Assembly: GCA_903632075.3 (NCBI GenBank)
Contig: CAHIKZ030000059.1
Span: forward strand, 422,501 to 486,500
Direction: 5' to 3'
Length of the DNA: 64,000 nt
Origin: Acanthosepion pharaonis
Taxonomy: Eukaryota > Mollusca > Cephalopoda > Sepiida > Sepiidae
The notes below the pieces were generated by a model. That model had not been told where the DNA came from and did not search any database. It saw nothing but the letters and a program-made list of their open reading frames with translations. Below, one piece after another: positions 55,537 through 64,000 of the stretch. The translations under genes and the position numbers were made by a program. Positions within the stretch are counted from its first letter, which is position 1, and every line of letters starts with the position of its first letter.

Positions 55537-57703
55537 ATGTATAAAGCTCTAGGTTATCCTATCGAGCACTGTTTTAAATCGACTAATATGGAACGCGTAG
55601 ACATAGGTTATTCACTTAAAAACATACCCATACCTGACCGTCACTCATACGAGTTATGTTTATTAAGAAAAATAGAAAAATTTATAATAAATATGAGGTG
55701 GCGTGCATATTTTTGTTTAAATAATAAACCTAATAGCAAAACCAACGAGAGCTATGGATTTAAGACCAATGGCCATCCTCCGTATGTTAAGGAACTCAGT
55801 AACTTCGAATCGGAGTTAATCGGTATTATCAAAAAATTAAAATATAGGAAAATAAGGAATAATAACGTGCAACAACAAATTGCTAAAAATATAAAAGAAA
55901 TAATGGAAGACAAGAATATTTGCGTAAAAGCTGATAAATCGAAATTCTTATACAAAATGAGCCCCAATAATTACAAAAAATACTACATAAGGAGGTAATA
56001 AAACATTATATAAAAGCTCCTAATAACATAGAGACTAAAATTAACAATGAGGCTAGCATCCTAATTAATAAATTTGAATTAGGAAATCGAGTTGAAAAAA
56101 ATAAACCTAAACACTTGCTTTATCACCATAAAAGATCATAAAAGTAACTTTATTAATAATCCGGAATATAGACTTATAAACCCTACTAAGACGGAATTAG
56201 GCAAAATAAGTAAAATAGTTCTGCAGGATATATGTAAATCCCTTAGAACTTTCCTTAATATTAACCAACGGCAATCTACTAAGGATTGCATTAAATGGTT
56301 TGAAAATTACAATAAATATAAAAAGTGCTCATTTATTAGGTATCATATTAGGGAGTATTATCCGTCTATTTCAGAGAAAACGCTAAACGAAGCCCTTAGC
56401 TTAGCTAAAGAATACATCCAAATTTCTGATGATAAAATAAATCTAATCAGACATTGTAGAAATACATTGCTATTTCACGATAATACTTTATGAATAAAAA
56501 AAGAGAATATTAACGGTTTTGACAACCCTATGGGAGCGTTTGATGGGAGAGAGGTGTGCGAGATAGTAGGGTGCCTGCTTCTCCATAGGCTTAATGAATA
56601 TATAGACTTTAATAACCATGGGTTGTACCGCGACGACGGTTTAATCATAGTGGACAATAGTAACCCTCAAAAATGAGACAACATTCGTAAAAAACAGCAC
56701 TGTTTTTTTTTTTAAATTCGGATTTTATCTCGATATAGAAACCAATTTGAAAATTACCAACTATCTAGATATTACGTTGAATTTACAAAATGGCACAATA
56801 TCCCCATATAAAAAAGAAAATCAAGAACCCCAGTATTTACACATAAAATCAAATCCCCCAACCCATATTATAAGGCATATTTCTAAAAATATTGGGTATA
56901 GACTTTCTACTAATTCCTCCAATAGGGACATTTTTGAGGCCAACTAAATAAGTTATGAGCAAGCCCTAATTAAGAGTGGACATAAAAATAAATTAGAATA
57001 TATAGACAACCGCAACATTACTCGGAATAAACATAATAGGCAAAGAAAAATTTTGTGGTTCAATCCTCCTTTTAATTTAGCGGTAAAAACTAAAATTGGT
57101 AAGATATTTTTTAATTTACTGGAGCAACATTTCCCAAAAAAAACTGAGGTACATAAAATAATTAACAAAAACAATGTAAAACTTAGTTATTGTTGTATGC
57201 CGAACGTAGGGATTATTATAAATGGATTGAATAAGAAAAAAACTAGGAATGATCCACGTAGTAATCCTCCTACTTGTAATTGTAGAAACAAAAACATCTG
57301 TCCATTACAGGGAAAATGCCAGCAAGAATGGGTGGTGTATCAAGTGAAAATTTACAAAAATACTGAGGATACTAACCCTAAAATATACATAGGTGCTACT
57401 CAGGATAAATTTAAAAAAAGATATTATAACCACACGAGTAGTTTTAAGAACGCAAAAATTAAACATAGTACCACGCTATCTACCTACGTATGGAAAACCA
57501 AACAAGAAGATAATATAGACCCCATCGTTAAATGGGAAATATTAAAAAAATGCCCAAAATATAAAGCAGGCCATAAATTTTGCAAATTATTTGCTGAGGA
57601 GAAATTAGCCATAGCTTTATATGATCAACCTAACCAGCTATTAAACTCTAAAACTGAAATTCTTAATGTATGTAGACATAAAAAATGTTGGCTACTAAAT
57701 TAG
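55537..57703 (+). pseudogene. Penelope-like reverse transcriptase / GIY-YIG nuclease, broken
   Basis: The N-terminal part (55537-55998) ends in VKADKSKFLYKMSPNNYKKY. The RT follows: CFITIKDHKSNFINNPEYRL, INPTKTELGKISKIVL, FIRYHIREYYPSISEKTL (56092-56493), then YRDDG at 56626-56640 in another frame. A thumb-like YLDITLNLQNGTISPY (56760) is next, then WFNPPFNLAVKTKIGK (57054), CNCRNKNICPLQGKC (a likely zinc-binding loop, 57280) and the GIY-YIG domain KIYIGATQDKFKKRYYNH (57380) to a TAG-stopped end. The RT would copy RNA at a nick made by the nuclease. Frameshifts near 55990, 56490 and 56690 and a stop at 56945 kill it. The box is YRDD and not the usual Y-x-DD of canonical Penelope (YVDD). Confidence 0.75.
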
Positions 57704-57774
57704 ACGTTTTCCCGTTATTGACTTTCCACTGAGGATTTTTTTTTTGTTAAATAAATATTTAACCCCCACTCCCA

Positions 57775-58133
57775 CTTAGGTTTTTTTTGTTTTTGTCACG
57801 TGGTATGATTTTAGCTATCACCTATAAATATGTGTTTCTCTTTGCCTCGTTAGCCAAACTTTCCCAGAGGATCCGTTTAGGTGAAACCTAGGTAGGTTTG
57901 TCTGGCTCACTAGGTGTATCTAGGTCTGCTCTACGGTTGTATTGAGCTCTTTTGTTAGTTAGTTGTTACTCGTATCGGGGTATTTTCTTTGGGCTTCAGA
58001 CCTGCATCTGTGCGATTTTTTTGTCGGCAGAAGTTCATGTTTGTAGCTCTTTCTTTTTTTAAAACCTTTTTTTCCCTCGAGATTGATTTGATTAGCAAAT
58101 CAAGAATTCGAGGGTTTTTCGAAACGAGTCTAG

Positions 58134-58135
<2 letters not shown>
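57775..58135 (+). repeat. Penelope right pLTR
   Basis: GTCACGTGGTATGATTTTAG through TTTTCGAAACGAGTCTAG. It contains the uninterrupted LINE target region in slightly altered form (CAAACTTTCCCAGAGGATCC near 57856), and ends at a TA tract. Confidence 0.85.

Positions 58136-58181
<46 letters not shown>
58135..58181. repeat. (TA)n microsatellite
   Basis: TA run directly after the right pLTR. Confidence 0.97.
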
Positions 58182-58183
<2 letters not shown>

Positions 58184-58269
58184 AAAAGAGAAAGAACAGT
58201 AACATATATATTCCGGTGTTATTAATATTTGCATTTTTTACAAAAGAGTGCTCAATGCAAATCTACAGA

Positions 58270-58458
58270 GAATAAATATTATAAAGTTGCTAATTTAAAA
58301 ATATGTTTCCATCGCTACACAGAAATTACCATGGACTAGGGACTTTAATTTAATTCTATAATGGAATTTGAAGTTTTAGTTTCTGTTTTTGAAACATGGT
58401 AATTCCTGTGTAGCGATGGAACCATATTTTTAAATTAGGAAATTTATAATATTTATCT
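58270..58458. repeat. fold-back (MITE-like) inverted repeat
   Basis: Left arm (58273-58332: GCTAATTTAAAAATATG, TTTCCATCGCTACACAG, AATTACCATG) pairs with the right arm (58395-58455: CATGGTAATT, CTGTGTAGCGATGGAA, CCATATTTTTAAATTAG). Arms of about 55-60 bases flank a spacer of about 60. A single arm occurs at 37.99 kb. Confidence 0.85.
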
Positions 58459-58497
58459 ATATGTGACGTCCCTAAACACAGCCTTCGCTCGCTCCTT

Positions 58498-60193
58498 GCT
58501 GCTTCGTTCGGGTATCGCCGCTCCAAACGTGACGTCCGCCCGTTGCGTCAGTGGTGTTGTCCCGTCCTGTGACGACCAACTGGCTTGGTATCGGTCGCGG
58601 CACCCAAATGTGACGTTCTAACCTTTTGGTGATTCGGATGGGAATCTGATTAGATTCGATATCAGCCTCGTCGTTCCCAACTCGCTTCCAACGTCTGGTT
58701 ACCAAAGTAACTGCGTTGATCTCCAGTCTGCATACCCACGTTGTGAATTGATCTTAGGCAGACGAAATCAATCAGTCGTTGGGGCCGTAATGCAAATTGA
58801 GTTCAAACGGGGGTGATATCACACAAATATGCATAAAAGAAAAGAAAATGATAACTCAAAAGTTCAAGGTATCAAAAAAAGGATAACTATTCTTTATGTC
58901 TTGTTGATGGATATATAGAACTGAGTCTATCTCCCGATCCGCTATATGGATTGTGACACGTTGTTTTTGTTAGGTGAGTTTTAACATCTTAAGTTGTCTG
59001 TTCTTTAAGAAATTGGTTCTTGGTGTGTCGAAAAACTTATTTTGGTGGTATAGACCTAAGTCGCTCTTCAAAATAAATTGTTCTTGGATTGAAGAGGAGT
59101 TCGGAAGTTGTGCGAATCTTAGTCAGCTGTGAGGCCTGCTTCAACTGAGCACTCTGGACTGGACTCCTCTGAACTGAACTCAACTCAACTGATTTTTGTT
59201 CGCTGCGACTTTGCATATATGGAGGCCGACCAAAACCGGGGTGGGTTTGTCGGTGTTTGTCATTTTTGGAAGACTTTTCTTACTCCCACCTTCTCACCAT
59301 ACTTCAGAGGGGCGTCAACGGTCCTCCCCACTTCTTCGTAACAACTTCTCATACCCATCCTCTAAATGGGCGGCGGCGGCGGCTTCCCTCCTTGCGTCAC
59401 GTGAACACCACTCGGCCAATGATATCCAGCCGGGCGTGTGCGATCCAGCGTGCTTTGTTTCAGGAAAAAAAAAATATCTTGCGCAAAAAAAAAAATATCT
59501 TTTTCTTTTCCTTTTCTTTCCTTAATCGCAGCTCTCATTTTCTCTGGCCGCCAACAGAACAATGCGACCAGTGGTGTGATAACCTCAATTCTTCATCTGG
59601 ACTTCGTCAGTCAGATTTTCGCTAATTATCAGAATGGGTGGTCGTCCAGCAAAACACTGTCGATCGTCGTCTCGAAAAAACAATTCCATTGTTCTAGTCA
59701 TTCTTTGGTGCCAATTTCTGATAACATAGTTTTGTTATCACAACCGAAGATGTCTTGTCAAAAAACGGTCAGTCGTTACTCAGGGTTGGTTTCGTGCGCG
59801 GCTTAGCAGACGACACGGTTAATTTTTCTTATCTATCCAAAGCCCTGTATTTCACCTGTTCTTTGTCAATTGTCAAAATACCATTATCAATTGGAGTTTT
59901 CTTAGCTAGTCGGTCTGTGGTTTGCTAATTAGATGTTTGCCCGCATTAAGCGGCTGTTATCTATCCCCGATAACACAAGTTCGTCGCCAGAACATAGTCG
60001 ATTCCCTTATCCACTTAGAATTTTTCTGCAATGGTAATGACACCTTTTCGCCATTTGCTACTTATCAAAATAACATTGTCAAGGCCCCTGGTCGTGGGTG
60101 GTTTGTTTTTATCATCTACGCTTGAGTCTCGCCTCTCTTTTCCTTTCTTTCTTTTCTCTTTTTCCTTTCTTTTCTTTTTGCCCTGGTAAATGG

Positions 60194-60197
<4 letters not shown>
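58498..60197 (+). repeat. repeat family B, copy 2
   Basis: About 1.7 kb. It opens GCCGCTCCAAACGTGACGTC, includes GTGACGACCAACTGGCTTGG and GGTCGCGGCACCCAAATGTG, has a TATA-like GCATATATGGAGGCCGACC near 59211, and ends CCCTGGTAAATGGTGCCA at the next microsatellite. It is the fullest copy inside the window. No coding domain recognised. Confidence 0.75.

Positions 60198-60273
<76 letters not shown>
60197..60273. repeat. (TA)n(TG)n microsatellite
   Basis: TA run followed by TG run. Confidence 0.97.
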
Positions 60274-60275
<2 letters not shown>

Positions 60276-60279
60276 AAAC

Positions 60280-60345
60280 AAAAATGGGAATATTATCCTT
60301 AGCAGACGCGTTTCGCCCTCTGCTAGGCGAACATTTGACATTGTG
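60280..60345 (-). repeat. hammerhead-like remnant next to a microsatellite
   Basis: Minus strand: CCTAGCAGAGGGC, then GAAACGCGTC (plus 60305-60314), then TGCTAAGGATAATATTCCC. CCTAGCA pairs with TGCTAAGG as a hammerhead stem I would, and GAAA-CGCG-TC matches the 3' core with a loopless stem III. The CTGANGA and stem II part is missing. Confidence 0.4.
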
Positions 60346-60349
60346 TTAT

Positions 60350-61500
60350 ACGTCCTGATAGGTTATCGGCGTGTGTTTTCTTTCTTTTCTTCTGTCAAGC
60401 TGCGTGTTAGATTCAATATTATTACGGTTTTCCCATCTTTCGCTAAGAATGGTTTGCCCTACCTTCAAATTAGTTCAATCGTTTATCTATTTAAATTTTG
60501 GTATGAGTGCTGACTATGTAGGTGGAACACGTGCTCACCTATATAAGACAGAGTGGATCTAGCAAAAGTAATTGCTTGACTCAGTGTGTCTTTTAGCGAC
60601 TGGACTATTTGAGTAACAATCCGGGTTACGCTTCCGAATAGTTTGATGTTGCGTCCGGATTTTGCACAGGATTCGGTCTGTTAAACATGTACGGTTTTTA
60701 GGAACGGTTTACATCAAGCTTCATCGACCAACTTTCTGCAGGCAGAAGATGAACAGTTTTCGTTTTCTGCCTCATGGTTGTGTTGGTAATACACATTTCT
60801 TTTCTGCTTTATAATCACTGGACGCGTATATACATCGAATTGTTGTTTTCAGTAAAAAAAATTATTTTAGTCGTGGCACCATATTTAGCTTCTTCCCACT
60901 CGTGTTTACCTTTTACAGTTTCGCCGTTTTGATCATTGCTTTTCAAACGAAAAAAGTTTCTTTAAATGATTATAATCTGTTTTTGTATGTAATCCGTTTT
61001 ATTCCTCTATAAGCTGTGTACCTTCAGGACTTTGGTGATCATGACTTTCTACATCTTCCATACCGTTTTAGCAAATTCCTTCTTTTCTTTATCTCCCCTA
61101 AACTATTGTTCTGTCAACCATTTACATAAGTTTCTTAGGTCGGTTATGAGCTGCTTTTCTCTGTAACTTTTGCATTCAATTTGTCCTATGAGTTTCCAAT
61201 GTTCCAAGCTCGCAGCCTCAATTCCTTATTATGTACCCTAGATATTTCATCTATCACTTTCTATTAAGTGTCATGTTTCTTTCAATTTCCTCTAAAACAT
61301 TGTCGTTTTGTTCAATCAATACCAGTTTATTTTACCACAGTTCTGTTCATTTGTTACAAATATATTTATTTTTCAGTGTTTCTTTTGTAATAAAGGATCT
61401 TCTCTACTATGATAACTGTGGATTATAAATATTAATAGTAAAATTTTCACTTTGCATATAACGATTGACACATTATATACCAAGCGATGAGGAATAATGT
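60350..61500. other. no recognisable feature
   Basis: T-rich sequence, short frames only. Confidence 0.5.
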
Positions 61501-61503
61501 ATA

Positions 61504-61505
<2 letters not shown>

Positions 61506-61556
<51 letters not shown>
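61506..61556. repeat. (TA)n microsatellite
   Basis: Pure TA run. Confidence 0.97.
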
Positions 61557-61557
<1 letters not shown>

Positions 61558-62385
61558 GTCATTCACATATAGCCTCAAACTACGAGATTTCATCGGTAAT
61601 ATAACACATACGATAAAAATCACGCTCAAAAGTTCCGCTTTATCTTGTTTTATTTCTCGTTGACAACAGGCGTGTTCAGAAATTCCAATTTTTAACATAT
61701 TTCCCATAATACTTCTATTTATACAATAAATCTTATTAGTTCTATTATCAATATTATTATTTTTCTTGCATTTTATCTGTTGATTTTCTTTCATCGGCCT
61801 ACAGTATCGACATACGTGGACAATCTTTCTTGACACTGGGCTTCCCAAACTCCTCATTCCTTATTGCCTGAGATGCGTATTACCAGCAGACCTTTCTATC
61901 TCATCTATTCCATTGATCTCTGTTCTTCTAATGTATATTTAACAATCTATTAAGCAATCTTCAACAAATGTTTTGCTCTAGTGGTTATCCTTCGATATTT
62001 CTGTCCCGCACACCTTCATTTTTGTTGTATGCTATGACATCCATCAATATCTTCTCGGATCCTTGGATATCTTTTCTGATTGCTAAGAATCATGCCGGGC
62101 ATTGCTCTTACTACTCGATATGTAATGAAATAATATTTTTCTAATGTTATTTCCCTGAAAATATAATATCGAGCATTATTTTATCAAATGAGGGGACCGA
62201 AACCGGAACTTAGTCTCAATATTATCTTTCATGCCTTTATTTTATAGTCATTGTTAAGCCATCTCAGCCGGCATGAACTCAGATAACAAAATATATGAGT
62301 TTCATTCGTATGTCATAAAAGTTACAAATTTTCCACTCCGTAACGTTTCAAAGTAAGTAAAACGATAAAAGATTCTTTTTAATCC
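61558..62385. other. no recognisable feature
   Basis: A minus-strand frame (61447-61857, 136 codons) runs through the TA tract and has no domain. Confidence 0.5.
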
Positions 62386-62387
62386 TT

Positions 62388-62640
62388 TCACCCCAAGCAA
62401 GGCGCTAAAACTATGATGTAGTAAAGAGTTACTAAGAGTGAAAGAGACTGCGAAACCTTAAATTATATTAAAAGACTAAGAATCAAAGAGGTAAAAAAGT
62501 GATGATTTAAAATTTGGAAGATCATAATTTACAGAAAAACAAGAAGCAATAGAGAGTTCCACAAGCTAGAATTGCGAGGGAATGAAGCATTAGCATAGAA
62601 CTTACACATACAAGTAGTAATTTTAATAGAAAAATGACTT
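62388..62640 (-). pseudogene. jockey/CR1-like LINE ORF2 C-terminal fragment
   Basis: The plus strand TTCACCCCAAGCAAGGCGCT, GTGAAAGAGACTGCGAAACC and TTTAAAATTTGGAAGATCAT parallels the minus-strand LINE ends at 16.8 and 26.9 kb (TTCACCCCAAGCAATACGGG; TTTAAATTTTGGAAGATCAG). It is short, heavily decayed and 5'-truncated. Confidence 0.55.
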
Positions 62641-62646
62641 TGATAT

Positions 62647-64000
62647 ATGTCGCTGCGCCAATCGTGACGTCTGCCTGGCCGCGTCCGCCATGCTGTCCCG
62701 GTCGCGGCGCCAGTTGTGACGTCACCCCGTCTGTCTCCGCGCCGTCGCCGTCCTATCCTGTCCCGTGACGACCAATGTGACTTGGTATTGGTCGCGGCAC
62801 CAAATGTGACGTTCTAACCTTTTGCTGATTCGGATGGGAATCTGGTTAATTTCGGTATCAGCCTTGTCATTCCCAGCTCGCCTCCAACGTCTGGTTACCG
62901 AAGTAACTGTTTTGATTTCTAACCTACCCACGTTGTGTTTTGATATTAGGTAGACGAAATCAATCAGTCAAGGGGCCGTAATGCAAATCGAGTTCGAACA
63001 ATGGTGATATCGCAAAAGTATATGTAAAAGAAAATACAATAATAACTCGAAAAGTTCAGATGTGTTAAAAAAAGGATAAAAATACTTTATATCTGGTTTC
63101 TGAATACAGGACTGCATCTTCTTCCCAACCCACTATATGGATTCGTGACACTTTGTGTTTGTTAGGCGAGTCTTAACATCTTAAGTTGTTTGTTCTTTAA
63201 GAAACTGGTTCTTGGTGTATCTTCAGACGATATTCGTAAAACTTGTTTTGCTGTGTGTGTCTAAGTCGTTCTTCAAAAATAAATTGTTCTTGATTAGAAG
63301 TTGAGGTCGATAATGCGCGAATCTTAGTCAGCTTCTGCGAGGCGGATCTTCAGAGCTCTCAGCTCACTGCAACTGCTTCTCAACTGGGACTGGAACTCGA
63401 AATGGAACTGCTTTTCACTCGCTGCGACTCTGCTTATATGGACGCCGACCGAAAACGGGGTAGGCTTGTCGGGGTTTGAGGTTCCTTGATAATTCTAAAT
63501 CCACAATCCACTTCTTTGTTTTCAGTCAGGAAAATTTATTATTTTCCATTTTTAGAAGACTTTCGTCTTCCAACCTTCCTCTGTTCTCATATTGGTATCT
63601 CACCATACCCTCAGAGGGTGTCAACGGGTTTCCCCTCTCTCTCACAGTGGCATCTCACACCTATCCCTTCAAGGGGGGCGCAACAGGCCTCCCCTCCTTC
63701 TTCACATGTTTCCGCTTAACGTTCACGCCACCATTCAGCCAATGGGCGCTCAGCGGCGTGGATGTGGCCAGACTAGCCACGGTTTAAAAAATCTTGCTCA
63801 AAGAAAAAAATATCTCCTTTTTTTTCTTTTTCTTTTCTTTCTTTTCTTTGGTAGTGTGGTCCCTTAATCGCAATCGAATTTCATATGGAATTCGTCAAAG
63901 AGATTTTCGCCAATTATCAAGTGGGTGGTCATCTGGCGAAACACAGCCAATTTTTCGTCCCGATAAAATAAATTTCTTATCATAGCCAGCTCCGACACAA
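62647..64000 (+). repeat. repeat family B, copy 3 (runs off the window)
   Basis: Starts GTCGCTGCGCCAATCGTGAC and follows copy 2 in order: GTGACGTTCTAACCTTTTGC, GGCCGTAATGCAAATCGAGT, a CTTATATGGACGCCGACC promoter-like stretch, then AAAAAATATCTCC and GATTTTCGCCAATTATCAAG at the window edge. The GTGACGTC-containing start is partly repeated, so the 5' end may be a small tandem. Confidence 0.75.

Larger units (their letters stand above)
55263..58135 (+). mobile_element. Penelope-like retroelement (host of the LINE pair)
   Basis: An internal coding region (55537-57703) lies between two same-direction pLTR repeats; the left one begins at 41283 because of the LINE insertion. A C-terminal GIY-YIG nuclease instead of APE or integrase, and pLTRs instead of true LTRs, are Penelope hallmarks (established knowledge). 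The right pLTR ends in a TA tract, in keeping with insertion into microsatellite DNA. Confidence 0.72.

Noticed and set aside
59196..59625. Overlapping 109-122 codon frames
   Set aside because: They lie in different frames inside repeat B and are not maintained in the other two copies.

Overview
The window looks like repeat-saturated, AT-rich, intergenic animal DNA, most likely from a cephalopod mollusc such as an octopus. This is inference. It rests on the very dense (TA)n and (CA)n microsatellites, tRNA-derived SINEs, RTE, jockey-like and Tx1-like LINEs, mariner relics and Penelope-like elements, with no bacterial gene organisation. I found no convincing host protein gene, no intact tRNA gene and no CRISPR array. 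Every recognisable coding sequence belongs to a transposable element and is broken.

Left part (1-19 kb): Penelope-like scraps near 0.4-0.8 and 9.1-9.9 kb; an RTE-type LINE relic at 4.1-5.1 kb split by an inverted SINE pair with a target duplication; a fold-back element at 8.0 kb; a possible solo LTR at 8.2-8.6 kb; a tRNA-like repeat carrying a near-perfect hammerhead ribozyme at 11.98-12.03 kb; a tandem tRNA-derived SINE cluster at 12.3-13.1 kb; jockey/CR1-like LINE remnants at 14.2-15.9 and 16.8-17.3 kb; two 5S-rRNA-derived repeats at 16.1 and 16.7 kb; and a mariner relic at 18.2-19.0 kb.

Middle (19-39 kb): several copies of a GC-richer repeat made of consecutive stem-loops (19.76, 21.08, 28.40 kb, with a related tandem array at 34.5-35.3 kb); two groups of tandem tRNA-derived SINEs (24.2-24.5 and 28.7-29.1 kb); a second mariner relic; and SINEs with a tRNA-like head and a hammerhead-like body at 26.4, 35.3 and 36.9-37.7 kb, several of them folded back on themselves.

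Right part (39-64 kb): a nested structure. A Penelope-like element (RT with a YRDDG box, C-terminal GIY-YIG nuclease, flanking pLTR repeats) is interrupted in its left pLTR by two head-to-tail copies of a roughly 6.9 kb Tx1/L1-like LINE (zinc-knuckle ORF1; APE endonuclease, RT and zinc-finger ORF2). Both copies sit at the same site, and the same 15-base target sequence occurs before, between and after them. The target lies inside a hammerhead-like core of the pLTR. An inverted, rearranged Penelope fragment and three copies of an unclassified 1.2-1.7 kb repeat (family B) flank the nest.

How the parts work together is inferred. The LINEs would supply reverse transcriptase for the SINEs (a shared 3' motif TTGTGCCACAT links them), and small self-cleaving ribozymes recur in the SINE-like and Penelope-like repeats.
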